The notes: a model not told the origin generated them from the letters alone. Shown: positions 9,802 to 18,625, counted from the stretch's first letter. The stretch is DNA of 64,000 nt from Nitrogeniibacter aestuarii (GCF_017309585.1 NZ_CP071321.1:3286001-3350000), one strand, 5' to 3'. A program made the numbers and translations.

Positions 9802-10763
9802 ATTCACTGCGCGCCCTTCTCGGTCTTGTCACCATGCTCTTGGGCATCGCCTGTGCCCCCCTGGCGCAGGCAGACGACGCCATCACGCTCACCCCGATCC
9901 AGATCGGCGAGCACTCCTGGTATTTCCAGGGCGAATCGGGCGCGGCCTCGGCCGCCAACAAGGGCTTCATGTCCAACGCCGGCTTTGTCATCACCGATGA
10001 CCAGGTGGTGATCTTCGACACCCTCGGCACACCGGCACTGGCGCAAGGCATGATCGAGGCGATCCGCAAGCTCACCGACAAGCCGATCAAGCTGGTGGTG
10101 GTGAGCCATTACCACGCCGACCACATCTACGGACTGCAGGCCTTCAAGGCTCTCGGCGCACAGGTGTGGGCGAACAAGCGCGCCGCCATCTACCTGGCCA
10201 GCGACATCGCCAGGCAACGACTCGCCCAGCGCCAGGAAGAGTTGTTCCCCTGGGTCAATGAAGACACCCATCTGGTCGCACCCGACCGCCCTCTGGACGC
10301 TGGAGAGGCGTTCGAGCGCGGGGGCGTGCGCTTTCGACTCATCGACGCCCATGGCGCCCACGCCCCGGACGACATGATGCTGCTGGTGGAAAACGACCGC
10401 GTCCTGTTCTCGGGTGACCTGTTCTTCGATGGCCGTGTCCCCTTCGTGGGCGATGCGAACACCCGGCAATGGCTCAAGGCCCTCGACAGCATGCTCGATA
10501 CCCAGCCCAAGGTCGTCGTCCCCGGACATGGTCATGCCAGCAAGACGCCGCAGAACGGCATCACCCTGACCCGCGACTACCTGCTCGACCTGCGGCGTCA
10601 GATGGGCGATGCCGTCGCCGACCTGACCGATTTCGACACCGCTTACGAAGCTGCCGACTGGTCCCGATGGGCCAAGCTGCCCGCCTTCAAGGCGGCCAAC
10701 CGCCTCAACGCCTATAACGTCTATATACAGATGGAACAGGAAGCGCTGAAAGGCGCGCAGTAA
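9798..10763 (+). CDS. Exported metallo-beta-lactamase-fold hydrolase
   Basis: A 321-residue protein with a signal peptide (cleavage likely near APLAQA, residues 20-25). The dizinc motif is intact: SHYHADH gives H104, H106, D108 and H109; further ligands are in DAHGAHAPDD, SGDLFFDG and VPGHGH. Such periplasmic proteins include SoxH-like and quinoprotein-relay metallohydrolases; the substrate is unknown. The ATG overlaps the aceK stop (ATGA), and a YeeE-family transporter starts 17 bp after it, so aceK, this gene and the transporter look like one transcription unit. A link to sulfur metabolism is inferred from the transporter and from sox genes in the region, not shown by the sequence. Confidence 0.85.
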   Translation: MNSLRALLGLVTMLLGIACAPLAQADDAITLTPIQIGEHSWYFQGESGAASAANKGFMSNAGFVITDDQVVIFDTLGTPALAQGMIEAIRKLTDKPIKLVVVSHYHADHIYGLQAFKALGAQVWANKRAAIYLASDIARQRLAQRQEELFPWVNEDTHLVAPDRPLDAGEAFERGGVRFRLIDAHGAHAPDDMMLLVENDRVLFSGDLFFDGRVPFVGDANTRQWLKALDSMLDTQPKVVVPGHGHASKTPQNGITLTRDYLLDLRRQMGDAVADLTDFDTAYEAADWSRWAKLPAFKAANRLNAYNVYIQMEQEALKGAQ

Positions 10764-10780
10764 TCACCAGGCTGCCATCC

Positions 10781-11884
10781 ATGGATATCACCCCGCTTCT
10801 CGACACTTTCGGCGAACGCACGGTCGTCGCCGGATTCGGACTCACTGCCGGCCTGCTCTTCGGTGTCATGGCGCAACAGTCCCGCTTCTGCCTGCGCTCT
10901 GCGGTCATCGAGTTCTGGCGCGGCAGCTGGGGCGAAAAACTCTCCGTGTGGCTACTTGCCTTTGCCGCAGCGGTCGTGTGCACCCAACTGTTCGTTGCGC
11001 TCGGCTGGCTCGATACCAACACGGCCCGTCAGCTGTCTGCGCGCGGCAGCCTGTCAGGCGCGCTTTTCGGGGGCTTGCTGTTCGGCATCGGCATGATCCT
11101 CGCCCGTGGCTGCTCCAGCCGCATGCTCATTCTCGCCGCCAACGGCAATCTGCGCGCGCTGCTCACCGGCTTGATCTTTGCCGTCACGGCGCAAGCGGCC
11201 ATGAGCGGCGCCCTCGCCCCCGTGCGCACCTGGATCTCCGGCCTGTGGACCATCGAGGGCGGTACCGCGCGCGACCTGCTGGCCGCCTTCCACCTCAATC
11301 ATGTGGGGGGCATGGCCTTCGGTTTCGCGTGGCTGGCCGTCGGCATTCATCTGGTCCGCCGCCACAAACTGCCCCTGCGCTGGATCATCGGCGGACTCGG
11401 TGTGGGTCTGGCCGTCGCGCTTGCGTGGCTGGGCACATACTCGGTCGGGCGCCAGGCCTTCGACCCGGTGGCGACTCAGAGCCTTAGCTTCACCGGGCCA
11501 TCGGCCGACATGTTGATGCTGGTACTCGTGCCGATAGGCAAATCCATCGATTTCGACACCGGGCTGCTCCCGGGGGTGGTGTTTGGTTCCTTCTTTGCAG
11601 GCCTTTTCGCACGGGAGCTGAAACTCGAAGGTTTCAAGGACGGCCCTTCGATGCGTCGCTACATTGCCGGCGGCATGCTCATGGGCTTTGGCGGCATGCT
11701 GGCGGGCGGTTGCGCCGTCGGCAACGGCGTCTCCGGCGCATCGATCTTTTCGCTCACTGCATGGATCGCCTTGCTGGGCATGTGGGTCGGTGCCGGACTG
11801 ACCGACTGGTGGTTTGACCGCCGCGCAGACAATCGCGCCCGGCTGATGGTCGATACGGCGGACGCAGCGGCTGTCGCTCCCTGA
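10781..11884 (+). CDS. YeeE/YedE (TsuA-type) membrane transporter, probably for thiosulfate
   Basis: A 367-residue, very hydrophobic inner-membrane protein. Three cysteines known to line the thiosulfate path in TsuA have counterparts here: C37 in RFCLRS, C111 in ARGCSSR, and the Cys of GGCAVGNGVSG near residue 315. Family members of this full length carry both sulf_transp repeats, visible as the two ARGC/GGC half-motifs. With a complete sox operon 5 kb downstream, thiosulfate uptake is a sensible role, but Sox oxidises thiosulfate in the periplasm, so import would serve assimilation or another sulfur compound. A weak hairpin (CGCAC/GTGCG) lies just after the stop. Confidence 0.85.
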   Translation: MDITPLLDTFGERTVVAGFGLTAGLLFGVMAQQSRFCLRSAVIEFWRGSWGEKLSVWLLAFAAAVVCTQLFVALGWLDTNTARQLSARGSLSGALFGGLLFGIGMILARGCSSRMLILAANGNLRALLTGLIFAVTAQAAMSGALAPVRTWISGLWTIEGGTARDLLAAFHLNHVGGMAFGFAWLAVGIHLVRRHKLPLRWIIGGLGVGLAVALAWLGTYSVGRQAFDPVATQSLSFTGPSADMLMLVLVPIGKSIDFDTGLLPGVVFGSFFAGLFARELKLEGFKDGPSMRRYIAGGMLMGFGGMLAGGCAVGNGVSGASIFSLTAWIALLGMWVGAGLTDWWFDRRADNRARLMVDTADAAAVAP

Positions 11885-12017
11885 GTCGCTTGTCGCACTT
11901 TAGTGCGGAAACTGCTTTCCCGATCAGACAAAGGTGGGTCACAATGCCCCCCTTAGCGCTTAAGTGATATCTGCCTCAAAGCAGTTTTCGCTGTATTGCG
12001 CACCACCAGAGAACCCC

Positions 12018-12395
12018 ATGCCCCACACCAAGACCTTTCGCCAATTGGGCGATTTGAGCATCGATGCGCCTTTCGTGATCGGCCATCGTCTGACACGATT
12101 TGCACTTGCCGCCCATCAACCCAGCGAACAGGATCGAGAGGAATTTCTGGGCATGGTGCTGGAAAAACAGCTGGCAATGACCGAATCCTGGCTGGCCATG
12201 TGGGCAGAAATCGTCTCGGTACAACAGACCATGTGGCTGGCGTGGCTCGGTGGGTCCAGCTCGTGGTGGCATACCCTCGCCACGCCTCATCTGACCGCCA
12301 ACCGCGTGCTCTATGAAGGGCTGGCGCCCTATCATCAGAAGGCCGGCGCCAATGCCCGCCGCCTGGCACGGACACCCCTGCTGGCGGAAAAATAA
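12018..12395 (+). CDS. Phasin-like small protein
   Basis: A 125-residue protein without signal peptide. The middle (LEKQLAMTESWLAMWAEIV and the Trp-rich stretch after it) is an amphipathic, aromatic-rich helix region resembling polyhydroxyalkanoate granule-associated proteins of Rhodocyclales. Such proteins coat storage granules. The start at MPHTKTF was chosen because an upstream 18-codon extension has no ribosome-binding site; AGAGAA here is modest. No other storage-polymer gene is nearby, so the assignment rests on sequence feel alone and could be wrong. Confidence 0.45.
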   Translation: MPHTKTFRQLGDLSIDAPFVIGHRLTRFALAAHQPSEQDREEFLGMVLEKQLAMTESWLAMWAEIVSVQQTMWLAWLGGSSSWWHTLATPHLTANRVLYEGLAPYHQKAGANARRLARTPLLAEK

Positions 12396-12518
12396 CGCTC
12401 GATTCGAGACATAGTTATCACGCAATTGTCATTTTTGATTTCAGACCCGACGAGTGGGGCCAAAAGGCAAAGAATTTCACATCCGCGTAAGAGATAAAGG
12501 GTTACATTCCGGCTCAAC

Positions 12519-12531
12519 ACGCATCATGCGT
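12519..12531. promoter_or_regulatory. 13-bp palindrome ACGCAT-C-ATGCGT upstream of a small membrane-protein gene
   Basis: A perfect 6-bp inverted repeat around one base, 35 bp before the downstream start codon. The same arms, with A in the centre, occur at 33101-33113 upstream of aceA, which makes a shared operator possible. Confidence 0.35.
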
Positions 12532-12566
12532 AACGCTCAAACCCTCTCATGAGTGGAGACGAAAGA

Positions 12567-12875
12567 ATGAGTCCTCGATTCCACGGTCTGATCAAGGTCG
12601 TTGGCGCCGGTGCCGCACTGGTGCTGGTCACCTTGGTCGCATCAACCCACAATGTGGGCGACGCCGGCCAGCAAGGGCCGCTGCGCCTGGCTGCCATGGC
12701 CGTTCCAGCCCTGTTTGCAATGATCGGCATCGCCGAACTGACGTTCGGCCCCCAGATTCACGCTCTCATCAACGGTGAGCACAAGAACGCCAACTGGCAA
12801 CGTGGCGTCGGCGGCGCACTGGCGCTGATTCTCGCCATTGGCCTGGTCGGTGTCGGCATGGACATCCTCGGCTGA
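12567..12875 (+). CDS. Small inner-membrane protein of unknown function
   Basis: A 102-residue protein with three predicted membrane segments: about residues 10-26, 42-58 and 82-100. Between the last two lies a short charged loop (NGEHKNANWQRG). I recognise no family. The start at MSPRFH is favoured because GGAG lies eight bases upstream; an ATG 18 bp earlier has no ribosome-binding site. It stands alone, preceded by a 171-bp gap with a 13-bp palindrome and followed by a peptidase gene 54 bp later. Confidence 0.7.
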   Translation: MSPRFHGLIKVVGAGAALVLVTLVASTHNVGDAGQQGPLRLAAMAVPALFAMIGIAELTFGPQIHALINGEHKNANWQRGVGGALALILAIGLVGVGMDILG

Positions 12876-12929
12876 GACGCCAAGCGCCAAAACCGTTTAA
12901 GCTCGGGCTGAGCGACATCGACTCAGCCC

Positions 12930-13772
12930 ATGACACCCAAGCAACGCCTCTTCTGTCTCAGTCCCCTGATCGCGCTTGGCGTGCTGTACGCCGGGCTGGC
13001 CAGTGCAGCCGCCGATCTCGTCAAGCTGGAACTCAAACAACAACCAGGTCAGGAATACCTTCTGCTCGCTCACAACGGCAGTGTCGCCCCCATTGCGCTC
13101 GACATCCAGTTGCAATTGAGCGGCGGCGCGAGCAGTGACCGCGGCCGCTTGCTCAAGACGGTCGCGCCCCCGAGAAGCACCACCACGCTGACGCGCATTC
13201 AGCTTGCGGATCGGCCCGGACGACAGGGCATTGGCTGGCGAGCCCGCCAGACGGTGGGTGACCCGCGTGCGGTGCACGATCCCGATGCGCGCTACCTTCT
13301 GCCCTTTCCGCCCGGTGCCTCGTACGTTGTAGGCCAGGCCCCCGGTGGCAAGCTCACCACACACGACACAGTTCAGGCAAAGGACGCCGTGGATATCACC
13401 CTGCCCCGCGGTACGCCAGTGCTTGCGGCCCGCGATGGCTGGGTCATCGATAACGTGCGTTATTTCGGCGAAGGCGCCCCGGCGGCAGACCAACTCATGC
13501 GCGCCAATTACGTGCGGATTCTCCATGACGATGGTACCTGGGCGGTGTATGCCCACCTGGACAGCTTTTCCAATACGCTGGCACCGGGCAAACGCATCAA
13601 GGCCGGTCAGGAAATCGGTCGATCGGGCAACAGTGGCTATTCGTCCGGACCGCATCTGCATTTTGTCGTGCAGAAGAACGGAGGTGCCCAACCGATCTCG
13701 CTTCCCTTCCGCTTCTGGACCGAATCCCGCGGCGCCTTTACGCCCGTCCAGGGAGAACGGCTGACTCACTGA
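12930..13772 (+). CDS. Exported M23-family metallopeptidase (LytM-like)
   Basis: A 280-residue protein with a signal peptide (hydrophobic residues 7-26, ending ASAA). The N-terminal 130 residues form a beta-rich domain of unknown type. The C-terminal half is a Zn-dependent M23 domain: a first His and Asp in TTHDTVQAKDAVDI, then AHLDSFSNTLAPGKRIKAGQ, the Gly turn IGRSGNSG and the GPHLHF zinc motif. All metal ligands appear present, so it may be an active peptidoglycan endopeptidase rather than an EnvC/NlpD-type activator. It is followed 12 bp later by an acetyltransferase gene. Confidence 0.88.
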   Translation: MTPKQRLFCLSPLIALGVLYAGLASAAADLVKLELKQQPGQEYLLLAHNGSVAPIALDIQLQLSGGASSDRGRLLKTVAPPRSTTTLTRIQLADRPGRQGIGWRARQTVGDPRAVHDPDARYLLPFPPGASYVVGQAPGGKLTTHDTVQAKDAVDITLPRGTPVLAARDGWVIDNVRYFGEGAPAADQLMRANYVRILHDDGTWAVYAHLDSFSNTLAPGKRIKAGQEIGRSGNSGYSSGPHLHFVVQKNGGAQPISLPFRFWTESRGAFTPVQGERLTH

Positions 13773-13784
13773 AGAGAGACTGTG

Positions 13785-14222
13785 ATGCAAGTTCATCAAC
13801 TCGAACGCGATGCCTCCCTTGAACCGGTGGCGCGGATTCTCATTCAATTGCGCCCTCAGTTCACTGAATCCGGCTTGATCGAACAGCTTCGGCGCCAGAT
13901 CGACACCATGGGATACCGAATCGCTGCGGCCTGCGACGATGACGGCAATGTGCTTTGCGTGGCGGGCTTTGTCATTCAGGAGAAGCTCGCGTGGGGCAAG
14001 AGCCTGTATGTGGACGACCTGGTGACTGACGCACGCGGGCGTTCGATCGGCGCCGGCACATGCATGATGTCTTGGCTCAAGGCGCACGCACGGTCACTCG
14101 GCTGTCGGCAACTGCATCTGGACTCCGGCGTACAACGATTCGATGCGCACCGTTTCTATCTTCGGGAAGGCTTCCGGATTGCGAGCCACCATTTCTCAAT
14201 TGATCTCGACCACGATCACTGA
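13785..14222 (+). CDS. GNAT-family N-acetyltransferase
   Basis: A 145-residue single-domain GNAT protein. Motif A is seen as VDDLVTDARGRSIGAGTCMMSWL, the acetyl-CoA pyrophosphate loop, and the C-terminal strand as FYLREGFRIASHHFSID. The ATG lies one codon inside a GTG that opens the frame; AGAGAG precedes it. The substrate is unknown. It sits in a tight row with the peptidase gene before it and another GNAT gene 9 bp after it. Confidence 0.85.
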   Translation: MQVHQLERDASLEPVARILIQLRPQFTESGLIEQLRRQIDTMGYRIAAACDDDGNVLCVAGFVIQEKLAWGKSLYVDDLVTDARGRSIGAGTCMMSWLKAHARSLGCRQLHLDSGVQRFDAHRFYLREGFRIASHHFSIDLDHDH

Positions 14223-14231
14223 GGACGACAC

Positions 14232-14822
14232 ATGTTGCGTATTGAACGGCACAGCGGCCCGCAACTGCTCACCTATACAGACGACCTGGCACGACTTCGC
14301 ATCCGCGTGTTCCGGGATTGGCCGTATCTCTACGATGGCGACATGGCCTACGAGTCCCGCTATCTCAAGACCTATGTCGAAGCACCCGGCAGTGTCGTCG
14401 TGCTTGCGTGGGACGGAGACGCCATCGTGGGCGCGTCGACGGGCATACCACTGGTGGAAGAAACCGAAGAGGTGCGAGCACCTTTCGAGCGCGCGGGTCA
14501 CACGCTTGAAGACATCTTCTATCTGGGGGAATCGGTTCTGCTGCCGCAGTACCGCGGCCAGGGCGCCGGGGTTGCCTTCTTCGAGCATCGCGAGGACCAC
14601 GCCCGGTCACTTGGGGGATTCAAGGCTACCTGCTTCTGCGGGGTTCAACGTCCGGACGACCATCCTGCACGACCGGCCGACTATATGCCGCTCGACGCAT
14701 TCTGGCAGCACCGGGGCTACCGGAAACAGCCGGTGCTCAGCACCTGCTTTTCCTGGAAGGAGATCGGTGAAAGCGCGGAATCGCCCAAACCAATGACCTT
14801 CTGGATGAAGTCACTCGACTGA
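14232..14822 (+). CDS. GNAT-family N-acetyltransferase
   Basis: A 196-residue GNAT protein. The acetyl-CoA loop is VLLPQYRGQGAGVAFFEHRE, with the Q/R-x-x-G-x-G/A signature, and the C-terminal part FWQHRGYRKQPV is typical. It is more distantly related to the preceding GNAT than a recent tandem duplicate would be: length and motif A differ. Substrate unknown. It converges with a response-regulator gene ending 18 bp away. Confidence 0.83.
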   Translation: MLRIERHSGPQLLTYTDDLARLRIRVFRDWPYLYDGDMAYESRYLKTYVEAPGSVVVLAWDGDAIVGASTGIPLVEETEEVRAPFERAGHTLEDIFYLGESVLLPQYRGQGAGVAFFEHREDHARSLGGFKATCFCGVQRPDDHPARPADYMPLDAFWQHRGYRKQPVLSTCFSWKEIGESAESPKPMTFWMKSLD

Positions 14823-14840
14823 CCTCATCAGGCATTCGAT

Positions 14841-16010
14841 TCAGAACAATTCCACATCGTCAGCCGGGCTGGCCTGCTTGAGCGCGTCAAGCACCTGCTC
14901 GAAGCGCTGGTCGAAATCACCGCCTTCGGCGAGCAAGCCCAGAATCGCCTGGATCGAATCATTGAGCTCATTGCTGATTTCGATTTCGCGCGGCTCACTT
15001 GCGCCCAGCCAGTGAAATCCGCGCTCCACCTTGCTGACCAGTTCATGCAGCAGGATTCGGGTATCGCCCAGCATCTTCAGGTAGTTCGTCCGCAATGACT
15101 CGACCGCGGCCACCGTGCCGCCCCAGGCCACCTGAAGCTGCTCGGTGCGCTGTACGGATTCTCGACGCATGTCCACGTTCTCGCACAGCGCTTCCGTGAT
15201 TTCCGCCAGAATCGCCATGTTGTCGCGGATCCGGCCGGCCTCCTCGGCGTGTTCCTCCTCATCGGGCATGTTTGCCACGACGATGGAGACATGATCGTAG
15301 TTGACCGCCAGGCGACGCTTGAACTGGAACAAACGGCCGAGGGAGGCGGTTTGTTCGAGAATGCGCCGCTCGATGGGCGTCGCTTCACCGCCGGCAGAGG
15401 CATAGGTGGTCCCTTCGGTGTGTCGCAGCATCACGCTGCACTCAAGACCCAGCTCGGAGACCGCTTCGAACAGCTTGTTGGCCAGCTGCTCATGGGAACG
15501 ACACCCGACGCTGGCGCGCATGAAGTTGAGCAGAGCCCCCTTCTGGCCAACGCTGGAAAGAAACTGCATGGCCATCTCGTGCAGCGTCTGCTTCTCTGCC
15601 TTGAGTGCCTTTGCCGACTGGTGCTGCCGGATGGCCAGCGCCACCTTGCGCATGAGAATCTGCTGCTTGACCGGTTTGACGATGATGTCACTGCCACCCG
15701 CGTCGTAGGCCCGCATCTGCTCTTCGAGGGTTTCGTAGCTTGTCGCGAAGATCACCGGCACGTCGGTCCATTCGCGCAGGCGCCGACAGGCCTCGACACC
15801 ATCCATGCCGGGCATCGAGATGTCGAGCAGCACCAGATCGGGTCGGTGGCGCCGGCAGGTCTCCAGCGCCTCGGCACCGGAACTGGCCGTCAGGACGTCG
15901 AACTGGCGCGCGAGCAGCCCCCGATGCAGCGCCCTCGTGGTGGCCACATCGTCAACAACGAGCACCGTTCCGGTAATCTCGGCCGCGTCCGCGACCTCAT
16001 CCATCAACAT
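14841..16010 (-). CDS. Response regulator with a receiver domain and an unassigned C-terminal sensor-like domain
   Basis: A 389-residue protein. Residues 15-125 form a standard receiver domain: acidic pair D20/D21, phospho-acceptor D63 (LLDISMPGMDG), T90 and K112 (VKPVK). A helical linker follows, then about 230 residues that resemble a GAF-like segment near 160-250 and end in a helical bundle; no output domain such as HTH, GGDEF or HD was recognised. The start MLMDEV has AAGGGAG upstream; the open frame reaches 58 codons further through the soxB terminator, which is implausible. No histidine kinase is adjacent. It lies directly behind the sox operon on the same strand but beyond a strong terminator. 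Confidence 0.82.
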   Translation of the reverse strand: MLMDEVADAAEITGTVLVVDDVATTRALHRGLLARQFDVLTASSGAEALETCRRHRPDLVLLDISMPGMDGVEACRRLREWTDVPVIFATSYETLEEQMRAYDAGGSDIIVKPVKQQILMRKVALAIRQHQSAKALKAEKQTLHEMAMQFLSSVGQKGALLNFMRASVGCRSHEQLANKLFEAVSELGLECSVMLRHTEGTTYASAGGEATPIERRILEQTASLGRLFQFKRRLAVNYDHVSIVVANMPDEEEHAEEAGRIRDNMAILAEITEALCENVDMRRESVQRTEQLQVAWGGTVAAVESLRTNYLKMLGDTRILLHELVSKVERGFHWLGASEPREIEISNELNDSIQAILGLLAEGGDFDQRFEQVLDALKQASPADDVELF

Positions 16011-16134
16011 GCTCGCTCCCTTGGTGATGTGTTGAACACGTGTTGTCCGATCCTGATGATCAAAAGCCGTGGCTTCGCCCCTCATCAACGGCGTGCCTGC
16101 AGGCAAACTTGAATCACGGGTGGCCAACGCCCGC

Positions 16135-16161
16135 AAAAAAACGGCAGCCCGAAGGCTGCCG
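16135..16161 (-). terminator. Rho-independent terminator at the end of the sox operon
   Basis: Stem CGGCAGCC/GGCTGCCG (16142-16161) followed on the minus strand by seven T, 24 bp after the soxB stop. Confidence 0.9.
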
Positions 16162-16184
16162 AATTCCAGAAGAATCTGCTGCAA

Positions 16185-17909
16185 TCAGGCCATGCCGGGG
16201 TTCCCGTCAACGCCTTTGAGGGTGGGCAGATTGAGCTGGCGCGGCGCAATCGTTTTCTGAGCCCGCAGATATCGGGCGACCGTATCCCACACCGGCTCGC
16301 CACCCGCGTCGCGGGCCGCTTCGGCCACCGGCGCCCAGCCAGCCACCTTGTAGGTCTTGTCGGCGTCAATCGGCTTGCCGTTCAGACGCATGTCGAAGAT
16401 CCGCTTGCCCATGTCGGCGCTCGGGTCGCAACCATATTGCAGCCCGCCCACGCGCACCATGTCACCCCCCTGCTGGTAGTACGGGTCGGGATTGAACAGG
16501 TTGTCGCAGACATCTTCGAGCACGGTCTTGATCATGCTGCCCTTCATCTCCGTCACGGTGGTGTACGGATAGGTGATGGCGGTCTGATCGAGCAGCTGTT
16601 CCATGGTGATGGTGTCACCCGGCAACAGCGTGGTGCCCCAGCGGAAGCCGGGCGAGAAGGCGATTTCGGCGTTCTTCTCGGCCATCAGGGCGTCGAGGAT
16701 GAGCTGATCCCACGAACCATTGAAGTTCCCGCGGCGATACAGCAGCCCTTCGGTGACCGCGAGTTTCTCGCCGAGCTTGTCGAGGTAAGGCGCGCGCACC
16801 TTCTCGATGTACGCGGCCATGTCCGGATCGGCCGGCAGCAGGTTGGAGAACACCGGCATCAGGTGGTAACGGAAGTCCTGCACCTTGCCGTCACGCACGT
16901 CCAGATCCATCACACCGAGGAACTTGCCGTTGGAGCCGGCATTGGTCACCAGGGTCTTGCCCCCGGCGTTGGAAATGATGCTGGGCTTGGGCACACCGTC
17001 GTGGGTATGACCGCCGAAGATGACGTCAATGCCGGTCACCTGGCGGGCCATCTTCAGATCCACGTCCATACCGTTGTGGGACAGCACCACCACCACCTGG
17101 GCACCCTCGCTACGGGCCTGCTCGACAACATCCTGCATGTTGTCGTCACGGATACCGAAGCTCCAGTCGGGGGTGAAGTAACGCGGGTTGGCAATCGGCG
17201 TGTAGGGGAAGGCCTGACCAATGATGGCCACCGGCACACCGTTGATCTGCTTGATCACATAGGGTTTGAAGACCGGATCTTCGAAATCGGTGGTCTTCAC
17301 GTTCTGGGCCACGATATCGATGGCCCCGGCAAAGTCCTTCTCCTCGATTTCCTTGACACGCTCGGCACCGTAGGTGGATTCCCAATGCAGGGTCATCACG
17401 TCCACGCCCAGCGCCTTGCAGGCATCGACCATGTCCTGCGCGTTGGTCCACAGGGCGGTGCCCGAGCCCTGCCAGGTGTCGCCACCATCGAGCAGCAGTG
17501 CCCCCGGACGGCTGGCCTTCATGCGCTTGACGAGGGTGGCCAGGTGCGCAAAGCCGCCCACCTTGCCGTAGGTGCGCGCCGCCGCCTCGAAGTCGATGTA
17601 GGTGAAGGCGTGGGATTCGATGCCGCCCTTGGGCATGCCGAAATGGTTCAGGAACGCATCGCCCACCAGGTGCGGTGCATTGCCACGCATATCGCCAATG
17701 CCCAGATTCACATCCGGCTCGCGGAAGTAGATGGGTAGCAACTGCGCGTGGCAGTCGGTCATGTGCAGCAGGCTGACGTTGCCGAACTTCGGCGCGTCGT
17801 AAAGCTTGTCAGCGGCCTTTTCGGCGCGCACGAAATCGCTGTGCAGGGTCATGCCACCGGCAGCGGCGATCGCCAGCATCTGCAGGAATTCTCTGCGGTT
17901 CATGCTCAT
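16185..17909 (-). CDS. soxB: Thiosulfohydrolase SoxB
   Basis: A 574-residue periplasmic dimanganese hydrolase that removes sulfate from cysteine-S-thiosulfonate on SoxY. The N-terminus has a Tat motif (NRREFLQMLA). Metal-site and family segments seen: LLHMTDCHAQLLP, LLLDGGDTWQGSGTALWT, TLHWESTYG, VVLSHNGMDVD, IFGGHTHDGVP. Two in-frame ATGs (17909 and 17903) are possible. It is the last gene of soxCDYZAXB and is separated from soxX by a 97-bp gap with a terminator-like hairpin that ends 18 bp before this start, so its level may differ from the rest of the operon. Confidence 0.97.
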   Translation of the reverse strand: MSMNRREFLQMLAIAAAGGMTLHSDFVRAEKAADKLYDAPKFGNVSLLHMTDCHAQLLPIYFREPDVNLGIGDMRGNAPHLVGDAFLNHFGMPKGGIESHAFTYIDFEAAARTYGKVGGFAHLATLVKRMKASRPGALLLDGGDTWQGSGTALWTNAQDMVDACKALGVDVMTLHWESTYGAERVKEIEEKDFAGAIDIVAQNVKTTDFEDPVFKPYVIKQINGVPVAIIGQAFPYTPIANPRYFTPDWSFGIRDDNMQDVVEQARSEGAQVVVVLSHNGMDVDLKMARQVTGIDVIFGGHTHDGVPKPSIISNAGGKTLVTNAGSNGKFLGVMDLDVRDGKVQDFRYHLMPVFSNLLPADPDMAAYIEKVRAPYLDKLGEKLAVTEGLLYRRGNFNGSWDQLILDALMAEKNAEIAFSPGFRWGTTLLPGDTITMEQLLDQTAITYPYTTVTEMKGSMIKTVLEDVCDNLFNPDPYYQQGGDMVRVGGLQYGCDPSADMGKRIFDMRLNGKPIDADKTYKVAGWAPVAEAARDAGGEPVWDTVARYLRAQKTIAPRQLNLPTLKGVDGNPGMA

Positions 17910-17927
17910 GGGTAGAGTCCTTCAGGC

Positions 17928-17993
17928 AAAAAAAGTCCGGCCGTCCGGCCCGCCGCCAGAGGGAGACTGGGCGGCGGCAGGCCGGGGCCGGAC
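17928..17993 (-). terminator. Terminator- or attenuator-like hairpin between soxX and soxB
   Basis: On the minus strand GTCCGGCC (17986-17993) can pair with GGCCGGAC at 17943-17950 or with its tandem copy at 17935-17942; an inner GC-rich stem also forms. The second copy runs directly into seven T (17934-17928). A minus-strand transcript would make a long stem followed by a U-tract inside the operon. Confidence 0.6.
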
Positions 17994-18006
17994 CTGTGGG
18001 CCAAAG

Positions 18007-18615
18007 TCAGGGTTTCTTGTTGACCGGCGATTCCGGATCGAGCAGGAAGGCCATGACGTCCTGAATCTGCTTCTCGGTCAGCAGGCCGGAGTCCCCGTTA
18101 CGCGGCATCAGGCTGCACGCGTTGAATGCCTTGGCGTTGTAGATCTTCGCCCAGGTGTACTTGAGGACGTCCTCTGAATTGCCGCGCAGCTTGCCGTAGT
18201 CCTTCAGGCTCGGGCCGATGGTGCCATGGGCGATTTCCGTGTGGCTCAACTCGTGGCAGTTGTAGCACCCCCCACCGTTGACCGCGTCGGCCTTGTCCTT
18301 CCAGGTCAGTCCCTTGCCACTGATGGCAACCTTTTCGCCCGCCTGCCAGTCACCCATGTACTTGCCATCGGATGGATACTTCACCGTCGCCAGTTGCGCC
18401 GCCTCGATCTGAGCCATGCGCTCTTTGCCCGGCATCTCGGTCCCGGAGCATTCCTTCTGGAAGTCGAGCTGGTACAACCGGTGCTTCTCGGCAATGCCCT
18501 TGCTCTTGAAGGAGTGATCCATCATCTGCTTGAAGTCGGCATAGTCGCCGTCACCCGCAAAAGCCACACCTGCCGCCAGCGCAAGCGGTGCGATCCACAT
18601 CATCTTGGTTTTCAT
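18007..18615 (-). CDS. soxX: SoxX, cytochrome c subunit of SoxXA
   Basis: A 202-residue exported monohaem cytochrome c. It has a signal peptide (residues 1-19, ending AFA), the haem site CYNCH and the distal methionine in SLMPRNGDSG, both as in SoxX. With SoxA it oxidatively joins thiosulfate to the SoxY cysteine in the periplasm. GAGGAG sits upstream of the ATG; the soxA stop is 10 bp before it. It is longer than minimal SoxX because of an insert of about 60 residues ahead of the haem motif, which occurs in type II SoxX proteins. Confidence 0.93.
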   Translation of the reverse strand: MKTKMMWIAPLALAAGVAFAGDGDYADFKQMMDHSFKSKGIAEKHRLYQLDFQKECSGTEMPGKERMAQIEAAQLATVKYPSDGKYMGDWQAGEKVAISGKGLTWKDKADAVNGGGCYNCHELSHTEIAHGTIGPSLKDYGKLRGNSEDVLKYTWAKIYNAKAFNACSLMPRNGDSGLLTEKQIQDVMAFLLDPESPVNKKP

Positions 18616-18625
18616 CGCAGTCTCC

